From: Ceratothoa steindachneri
Lineage: Eukaryota > Arthropoda > Malacostraca > Isopoda > Cymothoidae
DNA: 64,000 nt
Assembly (NCBI GenBank): GCA_963969495.1
Contig: OZ018333.1
Span: forward strand, 89,767,865 to 89,831,864
Reading direction: 5' to 3'
Under the pieces are notes generated by a model. That model ran no database searches. It was given only the letters and a program-made list of their open reading frames with translations, and was not told the DNA's origin. Positions 24,373-34,691 of this stretch are shown here, piece after piece; within the stretch, counting starts at the first letter, position 1; every line of letters begins with the position of its first letter. The translations under genes and the position numbers were made by a program.

Positions 24373-25779
24373 ATGGATCCTCTTGAACTAGAACCAGAGC
24401 TCTTTGATCCTGCCGCCCGTTTGGACGTGGTCACCCCGGGCTCTTTTGACTCTGTACCTGTCTCTAAATATATCGTCACTGCCGCTCAGAAACAGGGCGT
24501 TCGTTTTTGGATCAATAAACGATACCAAAACTGGGTCTCCTCTCCTGAAAGGGTTCGCCCTTTAGTAGAACAACTATTGGAACACGGTATCCTGGAACGC
24601 TCTACCAATATTAGCCATGCTCATCGAATCTTCCTTGTCCCTAAACCTAATTGCTTAGTTTGTGTTATCTACTACATGCACAGCATAGAGAACTTTATTC
24701 CCCTCCCTCCTTCAAACTTCCGTCCGTTCGCAGCGTATTAGCGAACTCTGGACCAGAGGACTACCCCGCCAAAATTGACCTTAAAGATGGCTTTTACCAT
24801 ATTCCATTATACCCAGGAGCCAGAAGATATTTCGGAATATCAGTCGCCGGAGAAAGGTTTCTCTTCACGAGGCTCCCTATGGGCTTCCCTAGAAGCCCAT
24901 ATATTATGCAAACTGAGGTCGCAGCTTCCTTCAACGTCTAAGCCCGAGGTACGGGTTGTCGTGTCTTCTCGTATTGTGACGACATCCTTCTGATAGGCAT
25001 CAGGAGGGCCGTTAGGCGCTGCCTGCGCATTATAATGGAGTCCTCGTTGAATGTGAAGGTACTCAAGTGTATCCTCGTCCGTACACGCTCTCTGGTATAC
25101 ATGTGAATCAGAGTTTATCTACGAAACCGCAGTATGATCCTCTCCTCGGACATGAACAGCAAACTTCGAGCTGCTATCAGGGTCTCTAATGAACATGCGC
25201 TCTCCCAACGAGGATGGCTTCGTGTGGCAGGGCTTCTCAATTTTGTGGCACCCGTAATCATAGTCCCCTTCATCTGGATACAACAGTGTTTTCTTCAAAC
25301 CACCTACCCACGCCCGGTCCCTCTTCGTTACGTTCTTCCCTTTATCAGCACCAAATGGCTCGACTTGTGCCAACCCAAGGCTTCGCCCCGTAAAGTGTTT
25401 TGTGACGCCTCCACTACGGACCTAGGATTCTGGTCCAACAATAGTGCCCTCGCGATCCTCCTTGCCCTCTGAAGCAGTGGGCAACATTTTCACCTCCGAA
25501 TCCATTGCAGTTTGGATTTCGTTGCACCTATTCAACAAGGCAAGACTATTCATGGACAACATGGGGGCATTATGGAACACTCTCCGTGGAAAGCTTCCCT
25601 TGAACATCCTTCAACAATGCTCGGAAGGTTCCCTAGACCTTCTTACACGCTCTTTTCGCAGCTCGCCCCTTAATATTCCCTACCTTAAGTTACGAAGAAA
25701 CGGCGCGGATGCCGCCTCGAGGGGTTACGCCCATTTCAATTTATCCTGGGTGGCCGGACTCCCTAGAGCGACTATGTAA
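24373..25779 (+). pseudogene. RT-RNase H polyprotein remnant
   Basis: The frame from the ATG at 24373 includes RPLVEQLLEHGILERSTN and FLVPKPN (RT entry). After a stop at 24739 and a frame change come KIDLKDGFYHIPLYPGARRY (motif A), FTRLPMGFPRSPYIMQTEVA (motif B) and FSYCDDILLIG (motif C, 24969-25001). RNase H-like pieces follow: KVFCDASTTDLGFW (25396-25437), SESIAVWISL, ARLFMDNMGALWNTLRG and NGADAASRG. At least four breaks make it non-functional. The spacing of RNase H right after RT, without an integrase following, argues against a standard Gypsy order. Confidence 0.72.
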
Positions 25780-26171
25780 GGAGCCGCTCCAGCACCAAGA
25801 CGGCATGGTCGTATTGGCTCTGATCGTGTCCCTCCTCTCCCCTGCTTCCTTCCGCCTCCTCGATCTTCGCGTCTCGCTACGATTTGTGTAACTTATTGTA
25901 TTGTTAAGACTAGGCTCCTGTTAGTCACCCCCTTGTACACTCTAGGCCTTGGCCTCACCAGGCACCCCTTGTTCTTCTGCCTCTTGTTTTATAACTAGAT
26001 CCCTTTGTTAAGCAGGTCTCCTGCCTGCCTTTGTGTTCAAATTCGAATAAATAAAAATGAAGGGTCCTTTTCCCGGGTCAGGGGGTAAGGACCACAAACT
26101 GGATTCGTTAATAAACAAAAATACTTAATTTTCTGTGCTGAAAACCCCATGATAATTCACAAGCAGCCTCT

Positions 26172-26391
26172 TCATGTACAGAATGTTACGGTCTGGTGCG
26201 GCAAAACTAGTTTGAAATCATTGATCTCTACTTCTTCGAGGATGCTGAGGCAAAAACAGCGACAGTAACGAGGGACACGTACAGAGAAGTGATACCCGAT
26301 TATTTATTGCCAAAACTGGAAGATTTTAATATGTATGATTTGTGGTTTCAACAAGATGGGGCGACGCCACACACAAGGGTTTACAGTGGAA
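26172..26391 (+). pseudogene. DDE transposase fragment (Tc1/mariner-like superfamily)
   Basis: The frame around 26230-26388 reads FEDAEAKTATVTRDTYREVI, then YLLPKLEDFNMYDLWFQQDG, with the QQDGATPHTR block that holds the second catalytic Asp. It is preceded by NVTVWCG in another frame. A tail resembling the family's C-terminus, GLEHIAADPIRRTPC, ends the frame at 26618. No terminal repeats were found. Confidence 0.7.
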
Positions 26392-27389
26392 AGGGCCATA
26401 TAATGCCTGGAAATAGAAAAAAAGAAGATAAAAGTACTACACACTTTTTAAAAAGTGTGTATAACTTTTTACTCTCCACTTATTTATCTAATCTTCCTCT
26501 CTCAATCTCCCGTCCCCCTCTAAACCTCATTCTCTGTCCCACTATTTTACACAATCCACCTGGCGGGGGTGGTCTAGAACATATCGCTGCAGACCCTATT
26601 CGGCGCACACCTTGTTAAAAATTTTAAAGTCAATAGATCAACTCTAAAAAAAAATCTTGAAAAAAAGCTCAGTGTTAGAAATCTCTGACAAGAAATTCGG
26701 AGATTATTTGATCAATGGTTTTGGTTCTTGTTCAAATTTAGTCAAAAAGTAGTGGATCGATTTCTACAAAATTTGGTGGAACACTCGAGCCTTAGCCAAA
26801 AGGAAATTGTTAGTTTTTGACCAAGATCTGGTTTGTGTATCCGGATGCATCCGATTAAGTATTTTATCATTACTAACTTTTGAACTAAAGTTATATTGGA
26901 TAAGTTCCAAACTTGATTTAATATTGAGTTTCTAAATAGATTAAAAAGTTAATAACCACTTTACAATTTTAATTCGAGAAATTTAAAGATAAAATTAAAA
27001 TTAATAACAGACTTTATATTGGCATACAAAAATGATGCATAATGAATTAATACTTTAGTATTAATAATATTAACAATAATACATACAATCATACATAAAT
27101 GAAGCATATTGGGATATTGCTACATACATATTGTTAAGCTAAACCTTATTAATGTGTGGAATTTTATTTGGAACTAAATGTTAGAAATTTGCTAAGCATT
27201 TCTTGGCGGAGATGTGCGCTCTATGAGTGCTATCGTTTTGCAAAACCAAATTCTTTGGGAATGTCTGAAAAATGATTTGAAATTACTAAATCCTTCAACC
27301 TGGAAGAATTAGTAGTCTCTTAGTCTTTCGGGCATAATAGTTAATACGAAACAAATATATCATTTGTGTAGAGGGAAGTAGTATTGTAG
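26392..27389. other. AT-rich unassigned sequence with one palindrome
   Basis: A perfect 22-bp palindrome (acacactttttaaaaagtgt plus gt) lies at about 26439-26460. The rest is AT-rich DNA without motifs. Confidence 0.5.
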
Positions 27390-27727
27390 GTGAAGGGTCG
27401 AGTGCACACAAACTCGGCTTCCTATGAGCATATCCAGATACGTACAGACGCACATGGATTAGCACTCAAGTCTCCTTACCCCCTAACCCCATCTTACCCC
27501 CCCCCCCTAGCATTGGTCACTACCAGCCTTCGTGACATGCAGGTGCCCCCCCCCCTCCCGCCAATACTTTGATCAGTGACCTTTTTTCGAAGGATTCAGA
27601 GTCTACACATACACACATATATACATTGGGTTAGGAGTAAAATGGCGCTGCCTCTCCCCCCCCCCCCCTTAGCATTGGTCACTATCAGCTTTGGTCACAT
27701 GCAGGTGTCCATCCCCCCTCACCCCCC
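27390..27727. repeat. Degenerate satellite, left part
   Basis: Phrases such as tatccagatacgtaca, actcaagtctccttaccc, tagcattggtcactaccag and caatactttg.tcagtgacc recur here and at 34681-35160, with C-rich joins. The spacing is irregular (roughly 160-400 bp). The long family A element split this array. Confidence 0.75.
27716..27727 (+). repeat. Target site duplication (left) of family A element
   Basis: ccctcacccccc immediately before the element matches the 12 bp after its poly(A) tail (34680-34691). C-richness makes the exact edge ambiguous by a few bases. Confidence 0.7.
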
Positions 27728-28268
27728 CCCGTAAGGGGCGCGGCGATTTGCCATCCTGGCCGCCGTGCTGACGGGATCCAGCGCTCCGTCCGGCCCCAGC
27801 TTAGCCTCTCTTCCTTCCTTCAGATAGCCCGATTTCTCCCCTACCTCGTCGCTTTTCATACAACCTCTCCCACAACTTTCTCTGGTCAGCCTCTAATTTC
27901 ACAGGGTAGAATGCTGACCTTCTTCTCAAGCCAACCACCCCGGATCGGGGCTGAGGGGGGGAGGGGACATTGTTCCCTAACCCCTCAGCTCCGGTTCGGG
28001 ATGGGGTTTTTTTAACAACCTGCTTCATCCCCACCCACATCTTCCTCACATCCCTTTTCCTCTCCTCTTCACAACCTATATTTTTTACGCCGTGTCCAAG
28101 GTGGAGCCGCCATGCCGAAGGACTGCCAGGCCACCAGGCGGGAGGGGTGGTCCCGAATGGCGGCGCCTGGCTCTGCCGGGCTTGTAAGCACCTCTCGCAG
28201 TGCGGGCAACTGCGAGAGGTGATGAGCTATTGCGTCCCGTAATCAAAAGAGGGTCACCATGCCCATGT

Positions 28269-30080
28269 ATGAAAAAAAACAAAAACCCCAACCCCCAACT
28301 TCCCCAAAAACATCTACGGAGCCGCCCTCGGGCAGCTCCACCGAGAAAATGGAGGTCCCCCCCCCTTGTGCTTGCGCAAGGGACCCTCCATAATTCTTTA
28401 ACCGGAGAGGAGGCTTACTCCTCTCCTACGCCTACGGGTGTAGGGGACTCCCCCTCACCCCCTTCTCTGGAGGTGCTTTCGGGCACCTCCCTATCTCCAG
28501 CGGCAGTCCCTCCTTTGCTTTCTAAGGGGACTGCCAAGAAAGCCAGCAGGCAGCCCATTGCCGACCGCCCCTCGTGCAAGCGGCTCGGTAGGGCAAACCC
28601 CCTTAGGGGGGAGAGGGAAGCCAGGCCCCCTCGGTCGCTTCCCTCAAAAGACCTGCTGGCAAGAATTTTGAACCTTGCTGGGGTCAAGGCCTGTGCCTCC
28701 CCACACCACCTGACTAGTGACAATACTGCCAAGGGGACCTGCGATGTCCTGGGAGGGGATGGCCAACTGGAGGCCCCTCCTGTGATAGACATGGTCCTTG
28801 AGGAGACCCAGCCCCAGACGGTAGGGCCTTCCATGGGGGGGAATTCGGGCTCGGCGCCAAGCACCGAACCCGAATCCGCCCCTATGCAAGGTCCTCCTCA
28901 AATGGCTGAGAGCTCCGAGGCAGTAGAAGGAGGGGAGGGATCTCCTCCGACAGGTGCCCCTACGACAACCAGGACCTTCTCCATTTCGGAGAGGGACCTG
29001 GCTGAGGCTGGTCCATCTGGCCTGGGGACTTCTGCCGGCGGAGGTGAAAAGCGGGTTCATTCCCCGCCCTCCTCTCCTAAAAAGAAAAAGACTCAAAAGA
29101 CGAAGAAGACTCGGGGCTCCTCTCCATCCGCGGGGGCTGCGGGGACGGATGGGTCTGCTGCCACTTTGGTAGGCGACCAAGCCAAGATCGGCACATCCGG
29201 CCCCTCTACCCCCTCGTGTGCGGAGCCCATGACTACGACTAAGACCAAGAATGCACAGGGCGGAGCCTCGATGACATCGGGGCCCCTGATTCAGAGGTTA
29301 CCTGGCGTTTTCGAGCCCGCTGGCTTCAAACGCTTCCTCGTTATTCGCTCCACTGATGGCACCATGTTGTCCAAGGGCAACATGATCCATCAGAGGAGAG
29401 GATTAGCTAGTGCAATTGGTAGAGAGCCGAAGGTAACCCGTTTCTCGGACGGGAGCCTTCTGGCGAATGCGGCGAATCCCGCCGAGGCGGCCAAGATAAG
29501 TGCTCTTCGGACACTTCATGGCACCCCGGTGAGTGTGACGCCGCACTCTACCATGAACTTTGTGAAAGGAGTAGTTTATGCGAGGGAACTCGTTGACTAC
29601 TCCATTGAGGACATCACCCTAGAGCTGGCCGACCATGGGGCGGTCAAGGTCGAACGTGTGATGAGAAAACAGGGAGGGGCCTCGAGACCCACCCCTACAC
29701 TCTTCGTCACGTTCGACTGTGACAAGCTCCCTGAGTCGGTGCGTGCCGGTTGGTACCGCTACCGCGTGAAGGCATTCGTGCCACTGCCGCGGCGGTGCTA
29801 TTACTGCCACCGCTTCGGCCATACGAATCGATCATGTAGACGTGCAAAATCGGGGTCACCCGAAGTCTGTGTAAATTGCTCCAAGGTCGCACACGATAAG
29901 TCCAAATCGTGTGTGGCCAAGTGTGTCAATTGCGGAGAGCCGCACCCTGCTTCTTCGAAGCAATGTGGTGCATATCTCCTTGAGAAAGAAATCCTGGCCG
30001 TTCAGGCCCAGGATCGACTCTCATTCCGCGAGGCAAAGGACTTGGTCCTGGCGCACCCGGCTCTGCCTGGGACGTCATAA
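28269..30080 (+). CDS. Family A ORF1, gag-like nucleic-acid-binding protein
   Basis: The ATG at 28269 is the first AUG in the frame (the upstream GTG at 28200 is less likely). The protein is 603 aa: a long Pro/Ser/Lys-rich N-terminal half, then a folded region (FVKGVVYARELVDYSIEDIT, ...TPTLFVTFDCDKLP) and three knuckles at residues about 510-575 (CYYCHRFGHTNRSC, CVNCSKVAHDKSKSC, CVNCGEPHPASSKQC). It would coat the element RNA. The TAA at 30078-30080 cuts the frame after LPGTS. The same frame stays open beyond it to 30707 with a Pro-rich tail, so the stop is probably a mutation rather than the natural end. Confidence 0.9.
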   Translation: MKKNKNPNPQLPQKHLRSRPRAAPPRKWRSPPLVLAQGTLHNSLTGEEAYSSPTPTGVGDSPSPPSLEVLSGTSLSPAAVPPLLSKGTAKKASRQPIADRPSCKRLGRANPLRGEREARPPRSLPSKDLLARILNLAGVKACASPHHLTSDNTAKGTCDVLGGDGQLEAPPVIDMVLEETQPQTVGPSMGGNSGSAPSTEPESAPMQGPPQMAESSEAVEGGEGSPPTGAPTTTRTFSISERDLAEAGPSGLGTSAGGGEKRVHSPPSSPKKKKTQKTKKTRGSSPSAGAAGTDGSAATLVGDQAKIGTSGPSTPSCAEPMTTTKTKNAQGGASMTSGPLIQRLPGVFEPAGFKRFLVIRSTDGTMLSKGNMIHQRRGLASAIGREPKVTRFSDGSLLANAANPAEAAKISALRTLHGTPVSVTPHSTMNFVKGVVYARELVDYSIEDITLELADHGAVKVERVMRKQGGASRPTPTLFVTFDCDKLPESVRAGWYRYRVKAFVPLPRRCYYCHRFGHTNRSCRRAKSGSPEVCVNCSKVAHDKSKSCVAKCVNCGEPHPASSKQCGAYLLEKEILAVQAQDRLSFREAKDLVLAHPALPGTS

Positions 30081-30707
30081 GCCTCAATAGTTAGAAAGGC
30101 ACCCTCTGCTCCTGGCCCATCCAGGCCAACGAGCACGGTTGTTTCCGCGCCCATTCGGAGCCCTTCTGTGGGCGCTACCCAACCTGGGCGCTCCCCTGGT
30201 AAAGCTGGCGGCAAAAAGGGTTCATACCCTGCCCCGGCTAAAACCAGGGCTCCCCCCTCTTCCCCCAGCGTGACCGTTTCGCGTAAAGCGAAACGGCCAC
30301 GCGCCTCCACCGAGTCGTTAGACTCACAGGAGGCAACACCCCTGAAGATGGTCGCTAGGCCATCTTCCGGGGTTCCTAAAGCTGTTCCCCGAAAGGAGGA
30401 CAGCAACAAAGGAGCTTCGGCCCCTTTGCCCACGCCCCGAGGTGGAGCGAGTGGCTCGGAGACGGTGGTTCCTCGAAAAGAGGGCCCCCCGCCTCCGAAG
30501 CCGCAACGCCCGCCTAAAGTTTCGAGGCGGAGGGAGGAAAAGACTCGCATGGCGAGCCCAACCTCCCCCAATAAGTCCTCGAAGGCGACAGCGCCTTCAG
30601 CGCTTTGTCCGGCCAACAGCGCCCGGGGTTCTGCCCCCGGGAAGCGTACGGCCATTCCCGTGAGGGTCTTCAATTCGAGGAGGGCCCCCGCGTCTCCTCC
30701 GAGCTAG
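30081..30707 (+). pseudogene. Family A ORF1 C-terminal extension behind the premature stop
   Basis: This stretch is in the same frame as ORF1 and open until the TAG at 30705-30707. It begins ASIVRKAPSAPGPSRPT and is basic and proline-rich (RKAKRPRASTESLDSQ, PPPPKPQRPPKVSRRREEK). Related gag proteins often have such a tail after the knuckles. It overlaps the open frame of ORF2 by 133 nt. Confidence 0.75.
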
Positions 30708-33700
30708 GCCTGGAGGGCATATTCCTTCAATGGAATTGCCGTGGACTCCGGGCCAACTGGGAGGAGCTGCGGAGGCTCGCCTCATCCCGTTCCCCGTTAG
30801 CTATTTTTTTGCAGGAGACCATGCTAGGCGCGTGCCCCCTGCCTGCCCTCCCGGGGTATAAGGGTCTTGCGACCCAACCACCGCGGGACGGCCGGGCTGG
30901 GGGATGCGCGGTTTACACCCGGCATGATGTCTCCGTTCTTCCTTTCTCTTTAGATACCTCCTTTCAGGCAGTGGCTGTGCAGCTGCACCTGGATAGGAGG
31001 TATACTATCATTTCTGCGTACATTCCACCGTCAGCTGACTTCGACGCGGGGGACTTTCGCCGCGTCGTGGCACGGTTGCCGAGGCCCTATCTCTTGCTTG
31101 GAGATCTTAACGGCAGGCATCCTCTCTGGGGAGATTACACCATAAATCCCAGGGGACAAGTCCTTGCCGATCTGATCGAAGAGCTTGAGATGGGTGTCCT
31201 AAACGTGGATGAGTTTACGCATCACTGTCCGAGAACCGCTTCATTTTCTTGCCTTGACCTATCTTTGTGCTCTTCGGATGCACAGCCTGATTTTGATTGG
31301 GGGGTGGTCGATGACCTCCATGGTAGTGATCACTTTCCCATTCAAATATCATTTTCAGGGCAACTGCCGCCTGAGAGACCACCTCGGTGGTGCTTGGCGC
31401 GGGCGCGGTGGCCTGCATTTCAGGAAATGACTGAATTCTCTATCTCAGTCAAGGAGTTTAGGTCGGTAGATGAGGCCGTCGAGTTCTTCTCCGGCAACCT
31501 CATCGCCGTGGGCCTGACTACTATTCCTAGGACGTCTGGCCGTTTTGCACGCCGACCACTCCCATGGTGGTCGGCCGAGTGTGAGACGGCCCTCAAACAG
31601 AAGCGTTATGCCTACATGCGCTATAAGCGCCGCCCGAACGATTTCACCGTCGCTGAATTTCGTCGGGCTAGGGCTAGGTTCCGGTATATTTCGAAGCACG
31701 CCCGCCGCTCTTCTTGGCGGGCATACGTGTCTTCACTTAACGGGAAGACCCCTTTAGCTGAGGTGTGGAAGCGAGTCAAAAGGATTCGGGGCAAGTTCTC
31801 GCAGGACCCCCCTCCCGTTCTCCAGGAGAATGGGACCGCAATCTCGGACCCCGCGTCCGTGGCGGAATCCTTAGCGACCGCTTTTTCCGCATTCTCTAGC
31901 CGTGATGCTGCTCCGCCAGCATTCAATGCACGTCGTGATGTCGCGGAAGGCCGCCGGCTGGACTTTACCTCCAGAGGCGGAGAACCCTTCAACGACAAGT
32001 TTACTGTGAGTGAGTTGCGTTCCGCTCTCGCTTCGTGCGCGGACACCGCCCATGGTCCGGACGATGTCCCGTACGCCATGCTTCGACACCTGGGTGAGCG
32101 AGGCATGGCCTTTCTATTAGATTTGTTCAACAGGATCTGGGTGGAAGGTCTCCTCCCAGACTCCTGGCGAATCACTACTGTGCTCGCCTTTCGCAAGCCG
32201 GGGAGAGATCACTCTACTCCGACCGGTTTCCGCCCAATCTCTCTAACCTCTTGCGTTTGCAAGTTGATGGAGAAATTGGTAAATGTTAGATTAGCCTATT
32301 TCCTGGACAGCGGAGGCCATCTGTCTTCTGCACAGTGCGGCTTCCGTAAGTTCCACTCCACGTCGGATGCTCTGCTCCGACTGGAAAATGCCGTCTGCGA
32401 GGCTTTCCTTCGTAGACAGCACTACGCCACGGTGTTTTTTGATCTGGAGAAAGCCTATGATACCGCATGGCGATACGGTATCATGGAGACTCTCCACACG
32501 ATGGGGGCGAGGGGACGCCTCCCAATGTTTATATCTGAATTTTTGCGAGATCGTCGATTCCGCGTACGGGTGGGGGGAGCCCTCTCCGGCCCAAAGGAGC
32601 AGGAAGAGGGTGTCCCGCAGGGAAGTGTCCTCAGTGTCACAACCTTTGCCCTGAGCATCAACGGCATCACCTCGGTGCTGCCGGAAGATGTTCTCGCTAC
32701 GCTCTACGTGGACGACCTTTCGATCTCTTTTGGCGCGGCCCAGATGCCAACTCTGGAGCGCCGACTCCAACAGGCATTGAACCGCGTCTCTTGCTATGCC
32801 AAAGCGCACAGGTTTCGGTTTTCTTTGGCCAAGACTAAGGTGGTGCACTTCTGCCGCCATCCACGGCTTCACCCCGACCCAGATTTGTTTCTTAATGGGG
32901 TGCGCCTGGATGTGGTTGAGTCGCACCGTTTCCTTGGTCTTGTATTCGACCGACGCCTCACCTGGGAGGCTCACATTCGCAGCCTTAGGGTCTCTTGTAC
33001 CCGCGCCATGGACATTCTCCGTTCCGTGACGTTCAGCGCTTGGGGCGCTGATAGGGCTACTGCCTTACTTTTTTATCGATCCTTTGTTTGTTTGAAGCTC
33101 GACTACGGATGCGAGTTTTATGCATCCGCAGCCGAGCGTTTATTGCGGAAGGTGGATTCGATCCACCACACCGGCCTTCGCCTTGCGACCGGTGCCTTCC
33201 GCACTTCCCCCATTGAGAGCCTGTTGGTCGATGCTGGGGAGATGCCACTCGCTCTGCGCCGCGTGCAGTGCATCACTCGCCTGTACGCGCGAGCCCGGCG
33301 CCTCCCCCAGTCGCCAACAGCTCTCACTGCATCCGCAGCTGATCTCGATGGTGCCTATGCCGCCGAGAGACGCCAGTCATACCCTAAGCCCTTTGGGTTT
33401 AGGGCCAGGAAACTCCTTCGAGAGGTAGATATAGCTCTCGGGCCGGTGGCGCCCCTGGTTCGGCCCAGGACCTTATCCTGGAGGGTACCACATTTGGCTA
33501 TTTGTCGCCACGCCTCTGCTCCCAAAGCTTGTACTGCGCCGGGAGTATTGCGTTCGATCTTTTTGGAGCACACATCGTGTCACGCTGGTACCGTGCCAGT
33601 GTATACGGATGGCTCCAAGTCCCAAGAGGGGGTCGGCTTCCACGCCGTATCCCCTCTGTTTGAAGTCAGCGGGGCTCTACCAGGCGCTGCGTCTGTCTTC

Positions 33701-34435
33701 ACGGCCGAGCTGGTGGCAATACACCACTCGGTACGGGAGATTACGCGACGTGCCCGGTTCGGAGACCGGATTGTGATTTATAGCGACTCACAAAGCGCCC
33801 TGAGTGCTCTCGGGGCATTGGAATCTCCGCATCCCCTGGTTCGCGAAATCCGTGACGCCACGGTTTTGGCGAGCCGGGCAGATGTCGAGATTATCTTCTG
33901 CTGGGTTCCTGGACATGTAGGAATTGCGGGGAATGAGCGCGCCGATGAGGGCGCCAAAGAGTCCGCGAGGACTCTGCGACCGGACCAGCGTTTCGCTCTT
34001 CCTCACACCGACTACATGGCAGGAATACGGGCAGCTCTTCGGACTGCTTGGCAAAGAAGATGGGAGACGGTCGAGGGGAACTTAAAGTTGCGTGCCATTG
34101 CGCCGCGACTGTTCCCATGGACCTATCCCCCAATGCCGCGGCGGCTTCAGGTTGCTTTCTGTCGTCTTCGAATCGGACACACTCGTGTGACGCATCGTTA
34201 CTTGGTGGAGCGCTCGCATGTGCCCTATTGCAACGACTGCGTCGTCCCCCAGACTGTTCGGCATATTCTTGTCGAATGTCCCAGTCTGGGTGATCTTCGC
34301 GCACGATACCTGTCTCGGTACCGGGATGGGCGGGGTCGCTACCGCCTGTCCCTTGTACTCGGGACGAGTGCGTGCACCATGACTGGTGGACTTATTGACT
34401 TTTTGGGGGAGGCCGGCCTTCTCCCCTTTATTTAA
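30605..34435 (+). CDS. Family A ORF2: endonuclease, reverse transcriptase, RNase H
   Basis: The frame is open from 30575 (after TAA at 30572) to TAA at 34433. It has no ATG before the endonuclease; the first codon usable as a start is TTG at 30605, and numbering here counts from it. The AP-type endonuclease shows LQWNCRG (about residue 41), GDLNGRHPLWG (about 166) and SDHFPI (about 241). RT shows FRPISLTSC, FFDLEKAYDTAW (motif A, about 611), GVPQGSVLS and LYVDDLSISF (YVDD at 701-704). RNase H shows VYTDGSKS (D1002), TAEL (E1035), YSDSQSAL (D1061) and GNERAD. The end carries C-x2-C-x8-H-x4-C (CNDCVVPQTVRHILVEC). It copies element RNA into nicked target DNA. It lies in the -1 frame relative to ORF1. 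Confidence 0.95.
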   Translation: MSGQQRPGFCPREAYGHSREGLQFEEGPRVSSELGLEGIFLQWNCRGLRANWEELRRLASSRSPLAIFLQETMLGACPLPALPGYKGLATQPPRDGRAGGCAVYTRHDVSVLPFSLDTSFQAVAVQLHLDRRYTIISAYIPPSADFDAGDFRRVVARLPRPYLLLGDLNGRHPLWGDYTINPRGQVLADLIEELEMGVLNVDEFTHHCPRTASFSCLDLSLCSSDAQPDFDWGVVDDLHGSDHFPIQISFSGQLPPERPPRWCLARARWPAFQEMTEFSISVKEFRSVDEAVEFFSGNLIAVGLTTIPRTSGRFARRPLPWWSAECETALKQKRYAYMRYKRRPNDFTVAEFRRARARFRYISKHARRSSWRAYVSSLNGKTPLAEVWKRVKRIRGKFSQDPPPVLQENGTAISDPASVAESLATAFSAFSSRDAAPPAFNARRDVAEGRRLDFTSRGGEPFNDKFTVSELRSALASCADTAHGPDDVPYAMLRHLGERGMAFLLDLFNRIWVEGLLPDSWRITTVLAFRKPGRDHSTPTGFRPISLTSCVCKLMEKLVNVRLAYFLDSGGHLSSAQCGFRKFHSTSDALLRLENAVCEAFLRRQHYATVFFDLEKAYDTAWRYGIMETLHTMGARGRLPMFISEFLRDRRFRVRVGGALSGPKEQEEGVPQGSVLSVTTFALSINGITSVLPEDVLATLYVDDLSISFGAAQMPTLERRLQQALNRVSCYAKAHRFRFSLAKTKVVHFCRHPRLHPDPDLFLNGVRLDVVESHRFLGLVFDRRLTWEAHIRSLRVSCTRAMDILRSVTFSAWGADRATALLFYRSFVCLKLDYGCEFYASAAERLLRKVDSIHHTGLRLATGAFRTSPIESLLVDAGEMPLALRRVQCITRLYARARRLPQSPTALTASAADLDGAYAAERRQSYPKPFGFRARKLLREVDIALGPVAPLVRPRTLSWRVPHLAICRHASAPKACTAPGVLRSIFLEHTSCHAGTVPVYTDGSKSQEGVGFHAVSPLFEVSGALPGAASVFTAELVAIHHSVREITRRARFGDRIVIYSDSQSALSALGALESPHPLVREIRDATVLASRADVEIIFCWVPGHVGIAGNERADEGAKESARTLRPDQRFALPHTDYMAGIRAALRTAWQRRWETVEGNLKLRAIAPRLFPWTYPPMPRRLQVAFCRLRIGHTRVTHRYLVERSHVPYCNDCVVPQTVRHILVECPSLGDLRARYLSRYRDGRGRYRLSLVLGTSACTMTGGLIDFLGEAGLLPFI

Positions 34436-34654
34436 GGTTCCTTTTTTTGTTATTGTTTTGTTTTAGATTGCACTCTCCTGCACCGGGGTGAGGGGGACCT
34501 CCCCCCGCTGCCGGAGATTGCTTCGATTGTTAAGTTTTTCAAATTTATATTGATTGTTAAGTTTTCATATTTTAACTTTAAAGTAGCCTAATTCTAGGCT
34601 GTCGTGTTTTTCGGCGACTTATGCCCAAGTGGGTAGTTGCCAGATGGGCTCTAT

Positions 34655-34679
34655 AAAAAAAAAAAAAAAAAAAAAAAAA
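34655..34679 (+). repeat. Poly(A) tail of the family A element
   Basis: Twenty-five consecutive A residues end the retroelement. The purity of the run supports recent insertion. Confidence 0.95.
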
Positions 34680-34691
34680 CCCTCACCCCCC
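34680..34691 (+). repeat. Target site duplication (right) of family A element
   Basis: ccctcacccccc follows the tail and matches 27716-27727. The next bases, aatactttg, resume the satellite phrase seen at 27564 and 34932. Confidence 0.7.

Larger units (their letters stand above)
23195..26070 (+). mobile_element. Retroelement with YCDD reverse transcriptase, class uncertain
   Basis: A gag-like region of short frames (23644-24350) is followed by RT and RNase H (24373-25780) and a 3' region with a poly(A)-signal-like aataaataaa at 26046. No LTRs or terminal repeats are evident in the window, and I see no integrase or tyrosine recombinase motif. A DIRS/Ngaro-like or degenerate LTR element are both possible. 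Confidence 0.6.
27728..34679 (+). mobile_element. Near-intact I-clade-like non-LTR retrotransposon (family A), 6.95 kb
   Basis: It has a 5' UTR, ORF1 with three CCHC knuckles, and ORF2 with AP-type endonuclease, RT, RNase H and a C-terminal zinc motif. A 3' UTR ends in 25 uninterrupted A residues (34655-34679). Twelve-base direct repeats flank it. ORF2 is fully open over 3.8 kb, while ORF1 has one stop. Such preservation, next to the rotted copy at 594-3875, indicates recent transposition. The RNase H domain and knuckle pattern fit the I group; exact clade naming needs a phylogeny. Confidence 0.93.

Noticed and set aside
23195..26070. A hepadnavirus-like or Gypsy assignment of the YCDD element
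   Set aside because: The motifs visible are insufficient and neither terminal protein nor integrase is seen, so the class was left open.
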